Below are positions 26,955 to 35,236 of a stretch of 64,000 nucleotides of DNA, piece after piece. The notes below the pieces were generated by a model. It did no database searches. It saw nothing but the letters and a program-made list of their open reading frames with translations, and was not told the origin of the DNA. Each line of letters opens with the position of its first letter. Position 1 is the stretch's first letter. Origin of the DNA: Flavobacterium inviolabile (GTDB lineage Bacteria; Bacteroidota; Bacteroidia; Flavobacteriales; Flavobacteriaceae). The DNA lies in assembly GCF_013389455.1 (NCBI RefSeq), contig NZ_CP058278.1:2604001-2668000 (forward strand). The letters are read 5' to 3'. The translations under genes and the position numbers were made by a program.

Positions 26955-28057
26955 TCCAGTCTTGTTTTAAAGCTTTTCAGGCTGATGATTAATAAAAAGA
27001 CAGTCATTCCGAAAAGGATCAGTGTTTCCTTCCAGATGGCAGAAAACCCGAGACCTTTAATCATAATAGATTTTACAATAATGTAAAACCATTTTGCCGG
27101 AACAATGTTGGAAATCAATTGTAATGGTTTTGGCATGTTTTCAACCGGAAACATAAAACCGCTAAACAAAATAGTGGGCAGCATCATGCCCATTAACGAG
27201 ATAAGCATGGCAATTTGCTGGGAACTGGTTTTAATGGAAATAAAAATACCGATGGCTAAACAGGTAATGATAAAGAGGATACTTTCCAGGAATAGCAACA
27301 CTATACTGCCATTTATAGGCAAATCCAGTACAAAAATGCTTAGCAGCAATATCGTACTGACGTTAATTAAAGATAGCAACAGATAAGGAACCGCTTTGGA
27401 GAAGATCACAAAAATGGGTTTAAACGGGGAAACCAGCAAAATTTCCATGGTACCGTTTTCTTTTTCCTTTACAATTGAAATAGCCGTCATCATAACGCAG
27501 ATAAGCATTAATACCAGTGCCATTACGCCCGGAACAAAATTTGGGGCACCTTTTAACTGCGGATTGTAAAGCATCTTGATCTCCGGAACAATTTGTAACG
27601 GAACCGGGTTATTCCCGTTAATTTCCGCCTGATATTCCTGTATAATGGAAGTCATGTAATTGGTAAGCGTGGTCGCGGTATTCGGATCGGAAGCATCGGC
27701 AATGATCTGGATTTGTGCCCGGTTTTCATGTACTAACTGTTCGTTAAAATGCGGAGGGAACAATACGGCAAGCTTGATCTTTCCTTTGCGGAACTCGGCT
27801 TCCATATCGGAATTCTGTGATAAAAAGGTACTGACTTTAAAATAACGGCTTGCGGTAATTTTAGTGATTATATTAGCACTGGCGACATCTTTTGCATTAT
27901 CGACAATAACGATTTCCGAGTTTTTGATCTCATTCGTCAGGGCAAATCCGAAGATCAAAATCTGAACAATCGGCATACCAAAAAGGATCAGCAGCGTTTT
28001 GCGGTCCCGTATAACGTGAAGAAACTCTTTCCGGATAAAAGTGATAAACTGTTTCAT
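26951..28057 (-). CDS. ABC-2 permease of the export operon (YbhS-like)
   Basis: A 368-residue ABC-2 type permease with the same plan as its neighbour: an N-terminal membrane helix (LLILFGMPIVQILIFGFAL), an extracytoplasmic domain to about residue 165, then five helices. The coupling segment is IVKEKENGTMEILLVSPFKPIFVIFSKAVPYLLL. Its stop overlaps the start of the second permease (ATGA-type overlap), which indicates translational coupling and a heterodimeric channel. Upstream ATPase genes are 9 bases away. Confidence 0.91.
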   Translation of the reverse strand: MKQFITFIRKEFLHVIRDRKTLLILFGMPIVQILIFGFALTNEIKNSEIVIVDNAKDVASANIITKITASRYFKVSTFLSQNSDMEAEFRKGKIKLAVLFPPHFNEQLVHENRAQIQIIADASDPNTATTLTNYMTSIIQEYQAEINGNNPVPLQIVPEIKMLYNPQLKGAPNFVPGVMALVLMLICVMMTAISIVKEKENGTMEILLVSPFKPIFVIFSKAVPYLLLSLINVSTILLLSIFVLDLPINGSIVLLFLESILFIITCLAIGIFISIKTSSQQIAMLISLMGMMLPTILFSGFMFPVENMPKPLQLISNIVPAKWFYIIVKSIMIKGLGFSAIWKETLILFGMTVFLLIISLKSFKTRLE

Positions 28058-28066
28058 AATCAGATT

Positions 28067-28807
28067 TTATTCGCCTCGTCTGGCAGTTCGGGCAAGCTGG
28101 TAAAACACATCGTCCATGGTAACGGCATCGTATTTTTTCTTCAGATTGGCCGTTGTATCCAGTGCTTCAATCGAACCGTCCACCATGATGGATATCCGGT
28201 TACAGTATTCCGCTTCATCCATATAATGGGTGGTTACAAAAACGGTAATTCCGCTGTTGGCCGCTTCATAGATAAGTTCCCAGAATTGCCGCCGGGTAAT
28301 CGGATCGACACCGCCGGTTGGTTCGTCTAAAAACACAATTTTAGGTTCATGGATAATTGCTACCGAAAAGGCAAGTTTTTGTTTCCAGCCCAATGGCAAA
28401 GAAGCTACCAGGCTGTTGGCTTCGCTCTGTAAATGGAGTTTCCGGATCAGGGCTTCACTTTTCATTTTCAATTGCTGGTTGGAAAGTCCGTAAATTCCTC
28501 CGAAGAAACGGATGTTTTCGGCAACCGTAAGATCTTCATATAAGGAAAACCGCTGACTCATATAGCCGATATTCTTTTTAATGCGTTCGGTGTTTTTGTA
28601 AATATCATAACCGGCAATATGCGCATTGCCCGAAGTGGGCTTCGACAAACCGCATAGCATCCGCATAGCGGTTGTTTTTCCGGCTCCGTTGGCGCCCAGA
28701 AAACCAAAAATTTCCCCTTTGGAAACTGTAAAGGATATTTGGTTTACAGCCGTGAAATCGCCAAAACGTTTGGTTAATTTTTCGCAGATTATGACTTGAT
28801 CTTCCAT
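28067..28807 (-). CDS. ABC transporter ATPase, second of two (YbhF C-half-like)
   Basis: A 246-residue nucleotide-binding protein. Walker A is GANGAGKTTA, the Q-loop is YMSQRFSLYEDLT and Walker B is IVFLDEPTGGVD; the switch histidine is in FVTTHYMDEAEYCNRI. The signature motif is SLPLGWKQKL, a degenerate form of LSGGQ, so this site may bind but not hydrolyse ATP well; its partner has the canonical LSGGMKQK. E. coli YbhF fuses two such domains in one chain; here they are separate genes 5 bases apart. Confidence 0.92.
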   Translation of the reverse strand: MEDQVIICEKLTKRFGDFTAVNQISFTVSKGEIFGFLGANGAGKTTAMRMLCGLSKPTSGNAHIAGYDIYKNTERIKKNIGYMSQRFSLYEDLTVAENIRFFGGIYGLSNQQLKMKSEALIRKLHLQSEANSLVASLPLGWKQKLAFSVAIIHEPKIVFLDEPTGGVDPITRRQFWELIYEAANSGITVFVTTHYMDEAEYCNRISIMVDGSIEALDTTANLKKKYDAVTMDDVFYQLARTARRGE

Positions 28808-28812
28808 CGTGA

Positions 28813-29724
28813 TTAGTGCAATAGTTGTATAAAACTGTCTTCTATTGTTGCTTCGGTTTTATGAATCGTTACCGCCTTCATGCCGCTTTCTTCCAGGTAA
28901 TGCTGTAATTGTGAAACAGCATCGTCTGCCGGTTTTAATGCGATATGTGCAAATTCGCCAAAAGCATAACTATTAATACGGTCCGGATATTTTTCGAGTA
29001 ATTGCAGCAGGGCATACATATTGGCAGCCTTAACGGCATATAACTTCTCAGGATAAGCAGCCGTAATGTTTAACGGGGTATCAATAGTCAGTATTTTTCC
29101 GTTTTGTATCAGGGCGATCCGGTCACACAGGTTCGCTTCATCCATATATGGTGTCGAAACAATAATGGTAATTCCCTGTGTTTTCAGCTTTTTCAGCATT
29201 TCCCAGAATTCTTTCCGGGAAACGGGATCCACGCCGGTGGTGGGTTCGTCTAAAAACAGTATGGCCGGTTTGTGGATCAATGCGCAGCACAAAGCCAGTT
29301 TCTGTTTCATACCGCCGGATAATTTCCCGGCTTTCCGGTCTTTAAAAGGGGCTATCTGAATGTAAATATCTTTGATCAGATCGTAATTTTCCTGTAAGGT
29401 GGTATTGAATAAAGTGGCAAAAAAGTTCAGGTTTTCTGCAATGGTAAGATCCTGGTATAAGGAAAACTTTCCGGGCATATAGCCTACAAGCTGCCGGATT
29501 TCCCGGTAATCTTTAACAATATCCAGAGCCATCACGCTGGCATTTCCCTGATCGGGAAGGAGCAGCGTTGTGAGCATTCTGAAAATACTGGTCTTTCCGG
29601 CTCCGTCAGGTCCGATCAGTCCGAACAATTCACCGGTTGCTACCGAAAAAGAAACGTTATCGACCGCAGTTTTTTTGTCTTTGCCATAGGTTTTGGTTAT
29701 ATTTTCAACAATAACGGCTTTCAT
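28813..29724 (-). CDS. ABC transporter ATPase, first of two (YbhF N-half-like)
   Basis: A 303-residue nucleotide-binding protein with Walker A GPDGAGKTS, Q-loop YMPGKFSLYQDLT, canonical signature KLSGGMKQKLAL and Walker B ILFLDEPTTGVD. The H-loop reads STPYMDEANLCDRI, with a proline where the histidine would be expected (compare TTHYMDEA in the partner). A C-terminal extension of about 75 residues follows, including EESGMKAVTIHKTEATIEDSFIQLL. The two ATPase genes therefore carry complementary defects, one in the signature and one in the switch, suggesting an asymmetric heterodimer with one active composite site. Confidence 0.92.
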   Translation of the reverse strand: MKAVIVENITKTYGKDKKTAVDNVSFSVATGELFGLIGPDGAGKTSIFRMLTTLLLPDQGNASVMALDIVKDYREIRQLVGYMPGKFSLYQDLTIAENLNFFATLFNTTLQENYDLIKDIYIQIAPFKDRKAGKLSGGMKQKLALCCALIHKPAILFLDEPTTGVDPVSRKEFWEMLKKLKTQGITIIVSTPYMDEANLCDRIALIQNGKILTIDTPLNITAAYPEKLYAVKAANMYALLQLLEKYPDRINSYAFGEFAHIALKPADDAVSQLQHYLEESGMKAVTIHKTEATIEDSFIQLLH

Positions 29725-29729
29725 GTTTT

Positions 29730-30626
29730 TTAGTTTTGATGTTTGAATTTCACATCGCCATACATACCTATTTTCAGTAAACCGTCATTGCTCACTTTGA
29801 TCTTAACAGCATATACCAGATTCGCACGTTCGTCTTTTGTCTGTATGGTTTTCGGTGTAAATTCGGCTTTGCTGCTAATCCATTCGACCGTTCCGGGGTA
29901 GCTTTTTTTCGTGTCGGCATTGGTATAAACGGTAACTTTTTCATTCAGTTTTATTTGGGAAAACTGGTCACCGGTTATGTATGCTCTTAAAATAATGCTG
30001 CTCAGATCGGCAATCTTGTATAGTGGTTTTCCAATCGAGGCCATTTCTTCCGGTTCGGCATATTTGGTTAATACGGTCCCGTTTACCGGATTGATGATTC
30101 TGGATTTTTTCAGCTGATCGTTGAGCTGTCTGATCTGAACGTTTAGCGTAGCCGAATCTTCATTTAAAGAAGAGGCAGTGATCGATAACGCTGATTGGGC
30201 GGCATCCAGCTGTTTTTGTAAAATGTTTACCTGCGCATTGGCATCGTCCAGCTGTTTCCGGGTTGCCGCATCCGCTTTTACCAGGTTATTCATTCTTTGC
30301 TGTTCGTGCCGGGCCTGTTTTAGTTGTTCTTTATAGGCCGCAATTTGTATTTCAATATTGGGTTTTTTGCTCAAAGTAGCTTTTATCTGGGCTTCCAACT
30401 GCTCTTTTTTAAGCGATAGCGGAATGGTATCGATATAGCCGATAAACTGGTCCCGGGTGAGTTGTTGGCCTTCAGCTATAGCCAACGCTTTGATGGTTCC
30501 GTTTGCTTCGGCAGAAACGATGGTTTCAACAGCTTCAAACGTACCGGTTGCATCATATCCGTTTTCGGTATTGTTACAGGCCATAAAAAAAGGGATGGCA
30601 ATAATGGTAAAAAGTATCTGTTTCAT
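29730..30626 (-). CDS. HlyD/YbhG-family membrane fusion protein
   Basis: A 298-residue periplasmic adaptor. The N-terminal signal ends FFMACNNTENG, so it is a probable lipoprotein with C17. Domain order is a biotinyl-lipoyl half (AEANGTIKALAIAEGQQLTRDQFIGYIDT), a long coiled-coil hairpin (about residues 75-165, Gln/Lys-rich), the second lipoyl half (RIINPVNGTVLTKYAEPEEMASIGKPLYKIADL), and a beta-barrel domain (LRAYITGDQFSQIKLNEKVTVYT). It should link the ABC complex to the TolC-like outer-membrane protein encoded 17 bases upstream. It matches YbhG of the E. coli operon in position. Confidence 0.92.
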   Translation of the reverse strand: MKQILFTIIAIPFFMACNNTENGYDATGTFEAVETIVSAEANGTIKALAIAEGQQLTRDQFIGYIDTIPLSLKKEQLEAQIKATLSKKPNIEIQIAAYKEQLKQARHEQQRMNNLVKADAATRKQLDDANAQVNILQKQLDAAQSALSITASSLNEDSATLNVQIRQLNDQLKKSRIINPVNGTVLTKYAEPEEMASIGKPLYKIADLSSIILRAYITGDQFSQIKLNEKVTVYTNADTKKSYPGTVEWISSKAEFTPKTIQTKDERANLVYAVKIKVSNDGLLKIGMYGDVKFKHQN

Positions 30627-30643
30627 TCGTACGGTTTTTGGAA

Positions 30644-31912
30644 TTAATTACCCTGTGTTAATCGGACTTTATATTGTGCGGCAAGCAATTGTATCTGATG
30701 CAGTATTTTATTCTGCCGGGCTGTATCTTCTGCGTTAACTTCCCGCAGGTAATCGCTGGTGGTGCTCACACCGTTTTCCAGTTGTGCCAGAGCTGCTTTT
30801 TTGATGCTGCCTCTCAGACTGATGATTTCTTGATCGGAGATAAGATAACCGCTGAGCCTGCTGATCTCTTCATTTTGCTGTTGCAGCTGGTAGTTGGTAT
30901 TGAACAGAAACGTTTCTTTTTGTATGCTGATGTCCTCTTTATTGATATTCAGCAGGTCTTTTTCTTTTCGCTGGGTATAATACCCGAAAAGCGACCAGTT
31001 CAGACGGATACCGCCAATATAATAGGCTTCAAAATCATTACTGAGCATGTTCAGAGCCGGTTTTCCCATACCGCCCTGGAAAAACAGGTTTAGTTTAGGG
31101 ATGTTCTTGATGGTAATTGCCTGTTGCTGTATGTCAATATTTTTTGCCTGCTGTTCAAATAAGCCTAATTCCGGCCGGTTGTTTTGAGTAGAGAGTACCG
31201 GTGGGACAGGAGTGACCAGTAGGGTATTGTCGTCCAGCGGTTTGTTCAGGAATAATGCCAGCATGTTAAGATAGGCCTTTTTATTGCTCAACAGCGTGAG
31301 CGTCTGCTGGCTTACGGTCAGGTATTCTGCTTTTAGTATGTCCAGGCTGCTTCTGAAAACGGTTCCGTTGGCAAGCTGCGCCTCCGTTTTCTTTATACCA
31401 AGCGCAATATCATCTTTTTTAAGAGCATTTTGCCTGAGCTGTTCGTTGACTAAAAGGATCCCAAAATACAAATCGTTGATCCGCTCTTTTAATTTATAGA
31501 GTTCCACTTCAAGTTTCTGCGCTTCTACAAGTGACTTTGATTCCTGCGACAGTTTTTGCTGTTTGATCATACCACCGTCATAGACTACCTGATTGATCTC
31601 GCCGTATATCTTATACTGGTCTTTGTCTAAAACCGGAATAGTGGTGTTGGGCAGCTGTATCGGAACCTGCGTTACTTCCGATTGATAGCTGGCCTGTCCG
31701 ACAATATTTACCTGTGGCAGATAGCCTTTGGAAATGTTCTCGATACTGTAATCCCTGCTTTTCAGGATTAATTCCCGCTGTTTGGCTAAAGGATAATGTT
31801 CACTGGCAAGGGCATAACAGTTTTCTATAGTGAGCGTCTGTATTTCCTGTGACCGGATTGGCAGGCTAAAGAAAGCGGATAGTACCGTGAAATAAAGTAT
31901 ACTTTTCATCAT
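30644..31912 (-). CDS. TolC-like outer-membrane efflux protein
   Basis: A 422-residue outer-membrane factor with a signal peptide (LYFTVLSAFFSLPIRSQ). Two long alpha-helical repeat segments carry the internal homology of the TolC family (YALASEHYPLAKQRELILKSRDYSIENISKGYLPQVNIVGQASY and the later FFQGGMGKPALNML-LNWSLFGYYTQRKEKDLLNI). It forms the exit duct for the ABC exporter. E. coli supplies TolC in trans; here the gene sits inside the operon as second gene, 24 bases after the regulator. A partial copy of the palindromic operator overlaps its start. Confidence 0.91.
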   Translation of the reverse strand: MMKSILYFTVLSAFFSLPIRSQEIQTLTIENCYALASEHYPLAKQRELILKSRDYSIENISKGYLPQVNIVGQASYQSEVTQVPIQLPNTTIPVLDKDQYKIYGEINQVVYDGGMIKQQKLSQESKSLVEAQKLEVELYKLKERINDLYFGILLVNEQLRQNALKKDDIALGIKKTEAQLANGTVFRSSLDILKAEYLTVSQQTLTLLSNKKAYLNMLALFLNKPLDDNTLLVTPVPPVLSTQNNRPELGLFEQQAKNIDIQQQAITIKNIPKLNLFFQGGMGKPALNMLSNDFEAYYIGGIRLNWSLFGYYTQRKEKDLLNINKEDISIQKETFLFNTNYQLQQQNEEISRLSGYLISDQEIISLRGSIKKAALAQLENGVSTTSDYLREVNAEDTARQNKILHQIQLLAAQYKVRLTQGN

Positions 31913-31932
31913 TTGATTAATTAGATTAAAAA
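31908..31932. promoter_or_regulatory. Half-site of the CecR-like palindrome near the TolC-like gene start
   Basis: ATCATTTGATTAATTAGATTAAA overlaps the start of the TolC-like gene and shares the ATCATTTGAT core with the full palindrome at 32592-32613. It may be a secondary site or chance. Confidence 0.35.
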
Positions 31933-31936
31933 AATG

Positions 31937-32542
31937 TTATGTTTCTAAAATCGCTTTGACCCAGACCGGAATCATTTTTTTTCGTTCCAGAATGAAATTA
32001 TTAAAGCTTTCCGAAGGCATTACCGTGCTGGTTTCCAATACGGGGCGGGCTATAAACGGAAATATGATCATGCCTAAAAGGGTAATGATAAAGTGTAAGG
32101 CTTCGACATCCGGCTTTTTCTCCTGCAATTGTCTGGCAAATGAAGAATTGACCAGCAGCTCTTTTACGGAAACCCTTTTGCTGAGGCGTCCGGGATTGTG
32201 CCGGATCTCACTGAGTACAAACATGGGCAAATCCGGATTGTTAAGCAGCATGTCCAGATAATGCTGTGTTAGCTGTTCAATCTTTTCCTCTAAACCGGTT
32301 GCCTCATTGCTCAGTATTGGTGTGATCAATCCGAAGAATTGCTGCGTTTTTTCGGTCATCACCAATTCAAATAGCTTTTCCTTACTCCTGAAATAATAAT
32401 TCAGCAGTGCTAAATTCAAACCGGCTTCTTCAGCAATGTCCCGGGTGCGTGTTGCGGCATAACCTTTTTGGGTAAAGACTTTTCGTGCGGCTGCTTTGAT
32501 CCGTTCTTCAGTAGAGCTGTCTTTTTCAATTTTCTTTGGCAT
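31937..32542 (-). CDS. TetR-family regulator of the export operon (CecR-like)
   Basis: A 201-residue repressor. The HTH is RIKAAARKVFTQKGYAATRTRDIAEEAGLNLALLNYYFRSKEKLF (residues 14-58). The following segment LNNPDLPMFVLSEIRHNPGRL resembles the CecR/YbiH subgroup. It is first gene of the export operon, as cecR is ahead of ybhGFSR in E. coli. A strong promoter (TTG-N20-TAACTTTG) and a perfect palindrome lie just upstream, which fits autoregulation of the whole operon. Confidence 0.92.
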   Translation of the reverse strand: MPKKIEKDSSTEERIKAAARKVFTQKGYAATRTRDIAEEAGLNLALLNYYFRSKEKLFELVMTEKTQQFFGLITPILSNEATGLEEKIEQLTQHYLDMLLNNPDLPMFVLSEIRHNPGRLSKRVSVKELLVNSSFARQLQEKKPDVEALHFIITLLGMIIFPFIARPVLETSTVMPSESFNNFILERKKMIPVWVKAILET

Positions 32543-32558
32543 GAGGGCTTCGTTTCCA

Positions 32559-32589
32559 CAAAGTTAGCAAAGCAAAATAATTTAAACAA
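32559..32589 (-). promoter_or_regulatory. Promoter of the export operon
   Basis: On the minus strand TTG (32587-32589), 20 bases, then TAACTTTG (32559-32566), an exact TAnnTTTG, 16 bases before the regulator ATG. Confidence 0.7.
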
Positions 32590-32591
32590 AT

Positions 32592-32613
32592 TTTTTAATC
32601 ATTTGATTAAAAA
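32592..32613. promoter_or_regulatory. Perfect 22-bp palindrome, probable CecR-like operator
   Basis: Arms TTTTTAATCA and TGATTAAAAA separated by TT. It sits immediately upstream of the -33 element of the operon promoter, a position suited to repression by the TetR-family protein encoded next to it. Confidence 0.7.
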
Positions 32614-32640
32614 TAATAAACTGATGGTTAACAGGTTAAA

Positions 32641-32680
32641 AAAAATCCCTTCTCTGAATGATACCGGAGAAGGGATTTTT
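32641..32680 (-). terminator. Intrinsic terminator after the bestrophin-like gene
   Basis: A 14-bp perfect stem, AAAAATCCCTTCTC with GAGAAGGGATTTTT, around a 12-base loop, 30 bases past the stop codon. Confidence 0.88.
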
Positions 32681-32712
32681 GTTGTGGTTTATTTTTACGG
32701 TTATACGCTTGT

Positions 32713-33579
32713 TCAGAGTTCTATTTTTGCCAGTTTTTGGGCAGAAGAATCATTCAAACCAAGGTCAAAAGGTTTTTTAGCGGTTCTTTCAATTAAGGTG
32801 AAAACACAGGAAATCAAAAGACAGAAAGGTATCGTTAACAAGACAAAATCGCTGCCTAATTTTCGGAATTCATTAATGAGCCCGAAAGGAAGCAGGATAA
32901 TGAACAGTCGGATCATAACAAGATTGATACGGCTGAAAAAGCCATTGGGAGTATAGTTTGTTATTTTTTCGCATTGCTGCTGTAAATCATACAAATCGGC
33001 TAATTTTCGCAGCATTTCAATATACTGCTGGTTAGTGATCTGCTGGTTGTTATACAGCTCTTTAATGATGACCGATTGTAGTGCAATCAATTGTTTGGCA
33101 CTGTTTTTCTGCAAAAGGATATCGTTTAGGCGCTCCGGAGCAATATAATTTGCAAGCTCATTTTTTAATGCCTGCATTGCTGCCGGACCCGGCTGGTTGT
33201 TGTTGTGTTTTAACTGAAAGCGCAATAGCATGATCCAGGCATATTGATTGTGCACAAGTGTTTTGTAGGCACTATTGCTTTTCGGAATAAAATGCTGCAC
33301 AGTAGTATTCCAGTCGGTGCTTTGGGTGATAATGTTATTCCATATCAGACCGGCATCTGCCAAACGCTTTTGCATCTGGGTATTTTTCATGGCAACCACA
33401 ATGGCGGTGGTAATCCCGACAAGAGCCACAGGAATCCATGGAATAACGATCCACTTCATGTTAAAATACTGGTATAATAATGTTGGAATAACAGCCCATA
33501 ATACTAAAGTATAGCTGATTTGTTCCGGCCAAAAGAAATATTCTTTGACGTTTTTCTCGTTGTCGGTTTTCATTCTCAT
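32713..33579 (-). CDS. Bestrophin-family (UPF0187) membrane channel protein
   Basis: A 288-residue membrane protein. Two N-terminal helices span about 22-65. The following NTQMQKRLADAGLIWNNIITQSTDW, the conserved LYDLQQQCEKITNYTPNGFFSRINLVMIRLFIILLPFGLI and the final ERTAKKPFDLG all match bacterial bestrophin homologues, which form pentameric anion or cation channels. Whether this one conducts, and what, cannot be read from sequence. The gene stands alone, with 348 bases to the divergent osmC-like gene. Confidence 0.85.
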   Translation of the reverse strand: MRMKTDNEKNVKEYFFWPEQISYTLVLWAVIPTLLYQYFNMKWIVIPWIPVALVGITTAIVVAMKNTQMQKRLADAGLIWNNIITQSTDWNTTVQHFIPKSNSAYKTLVHNQYAWIMLLRFQLKHNNNQPGPAAMQALKNELANYIAPERLNDILLQKNSAKQLIALQSVIIKELYNNQQITNQQYIEMLRKLADLYDLQQQCEKITNYTPNGFFSRINLVMIRLFIILLPFGLINEFRKLGSDFVLLTIPFCLLISCVFTLIERTAKKPFDLGLNDSSAQKLAKIEL

Positions 33580-33927
33580 TATGTCGTTTGGTTGGGTGAA
33601 ATTTTAAAAAGTTGTAGTAGTCGCCTTTTCGGTTATATTATTTTTGTAAAGCCTTTTTTTGTGATATTAATAGCTGTTTTTGGAAATTATTTATTGGTTT
33701 AACATAAAATTATGATTTTTTCGCACATATCTTTATTTCGTGTGCTAAAAATAAAATGATTTCGATAAAGTGTATTGTTTTACCGATGAACGACACTTTT
33801 TTATCTCATATTGCACTGTTTTGTTTTAAATATTCGGGCGAATTATCGATTAATTTATGTTATGGTTAGGATTTGTTAACAAACAAATAGTTAACTTTAT
33901 AGGAATTAAAAATTAAATCAACCTACT
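33580..33927. other. 348-bp intergenic region between bestrophin and OsmC genes
   Basis: AT-rich, no ORF of note. Near the osmC end, TAACTTTA (33892-33899) is a 7/8 match to TAnnTTTG, with a TTG 16 bases upstream; this is a weak promoter candidate. No riboswitch or repeat is recognisable. Confidence 0.4.
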
Positions 33928-34347
33928 ATGAAATTAATACGAAAAGCCAAAGCCAACTGGCAGGGAACCGGAATGGAAGGTAAAGGAACCATCTCCACAC
34001 AAAGTACTACTTTAAATAATGCCCAATTATCGTTTAAAACCCGTTTTGAAGATGGAGTAGGGACAAACCCTGAAGAATTGATTGGTGCGGCTCATGCCGG
34101 CTGTTTTTCAATGAAGCTGAGCTTTGTATTGTCGGAATTGGGATTTGTACCCGAAAATATCGATACTACTGCAAAAGTAATTTTTGAAGACGGAAAAATC
34201 ACCCAGATCCATCTGGAGCTGGCCGCAAAAGTTCCGGGAATTTCGGAAGACGATTTTCAGAAAGCCGCTTTAAATGCCAAAGAAAATTGCCCGGTATCGC
34301 AGCTGTTAAAAGCAGACATCTTTTTGTCGGCTACTTTAGAAGCGTAA
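33928..34347 (+). CDS. OsmC-family peroxiredoxin
   Basis: A 139-residue OsmC/Ohr-superfamily protein that reduces organic hydroperoxides with thiols. The two redox cysteines are present: C59 in AAHAGCFSMKLSF and C121 in ENCPVSQLL. The N-terminal KANWQGTGMEGKGTIST and EELIGAAHA motifs place it in the OsmC rather than the Ohr subgroup. Length is normal. Monocistronic, ending at a bidirectional terminator shared with the yebC-like gene. Confidence 0.94.
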   Translation: MKLIRKAKANWQGTGMEGKGTISTQSTTLNNAQLSFKTRFEDGVGTNPEELIGAAHAGCFSMKLSFVLSELGFVPENIDTTAKVIFEDGKITQIHLELAAKVPGISEDDFQKAALNAKENCPVSQLLKADIFLSATLEA

Positions 34348-34365
34348 ATAAAAAGGTTATAAAAT

Positions 34366-34397
34366 AAAAAACTACGGAGTGATCCGTAGTTTTTTTA
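34366..34397. terminator. Bidirectional terminator between osmC-like and yebC-like genes
   Basis: Arms AAACTACGGA and TCCGTAGTTT around GTGA, A-tract on one side and T-tract on the other, between convergent stops. Confidence 0.88.
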
Positions 34398-34414
34398 TGT
34401 TTTAATCGGGAATA

Positions 34415-35128
34415 TTATTCTTCAACCATAGTGTGGTATACGTTCATCACATCATCGTCTTCTTCAATTTTTTCCAGTAGTTTTTCAACATCAGCAACCT
34501 GCTCTGCATTCAGTTGTTTGGTTACCTGCGGAATTCTGTCGAATCCGGAAGATAAAATTTCCATATTTCTGTTTTCCAGTTCTTTCTGAATAGCACCAAA
34601 GCTTTCAAAAGGCGCATACATCATGATACCGTCTTCGTCTGCAAAGATCTCTTCCACACCGAAATCGATCATTTCCAGTTCTAATTCTTCCACATCCTGA
34701 CCTTCAGATGGAATTCTGAAATTACAGGTATGGTCAAACATGAATTCTACAGAACCCTGAGTACCCAAAGTACCGTTGCATTTGTTGAAATAGCTTCGGA
34801 TGTTGGCAACAGTTCTGTTATTATTATCGGTAGCGGTTTCAATTAAAATGGCAATACCATGAGGGGCATATCCTTCAAATAAAACCTCTTTATAGTTAGC
34901 GGTATCTTTATCGGAAGCTTTTTTAATGGCGCGTTCCACATTGTCTTTCGGCATGTTGGCAGCTTTTGCATTTTGCATTACTGCACGCAAACGGGAATTT
35001 GTTTCCGCATTTGGTCCGCCTTCTTTAACGGCCATTACAATATCTTTTCCAATTCTTGTAAACGTTTTAGCCATTGCCGACCAACGTTTCATTTTTCTCG
35101 CTTTTCTAAATTCAAACGCTCTTCCCAT
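34415..35128 (-). CDS. YebC/PmpR-family regulator
   Basis: A 237-residue YebC-family protein. The start was taken at MGRAFEFRKARKMKRWSAMAKTFTRIGKDI, the usual N-terminus of the Bacteroidota group; the longer frame adds 24 unlikely residues. Conserved features include the AVKEGGPNAETNSRLRAVMQNAKAANMPKDNVERAIKKA block, VLFEGYAPHGIAILIETATDNNNRTVANIRSYF, and GSVEFMFDH. Members act as transcription factors in some bacteria. YebC proteins have also been reported to help ribosomes through polyproline stretches, so assignment as a transcription factor alone is uncertain. Confidence 0.93.
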   Translation of the reverse strand: MGRAFEFRKARKMKRWSAMAKTFTRIGKDIVMAVKEGGPNAETNSRLRAVMQNAKAANMPKDNVERAIKKASDKDTANYKEVLFEGYAPHGIAILIETATDNNNRTVANIRSYFNKCNGTLGTQGSVEFMFDHTCNFRIPSEGQDVEELELEMIDFGVEEIFADEDGIMMYAPFESFGAIQKELENRNMEILSSGFDRIPQVTKQLNAEQVADVEKLLEKIEEDDDVMNVYHTMVEE

Positions 35129-35199
35129 AAGAGTTAATTGTTTTTTGTTATAGTTTGTAAAACAGTGTGCAAAAATAAAATTATTACAGCACTTTAACA

Positions 35200-35233
35200 A
35201 AAAAAGAGACTTCTTTTGAAGCCTCTTTTTTTA
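35200..35233 (-). terminator. Intrinsic terminator after gcvT
   Basis: Arms AGAG-CTTC and GAAG-CTCT (one mismatch each side) around TTTT, flanked by A and T tracts, just past the gcvT stop. Confidence 0.82.
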
Positions 35234-35236
35234 TAA

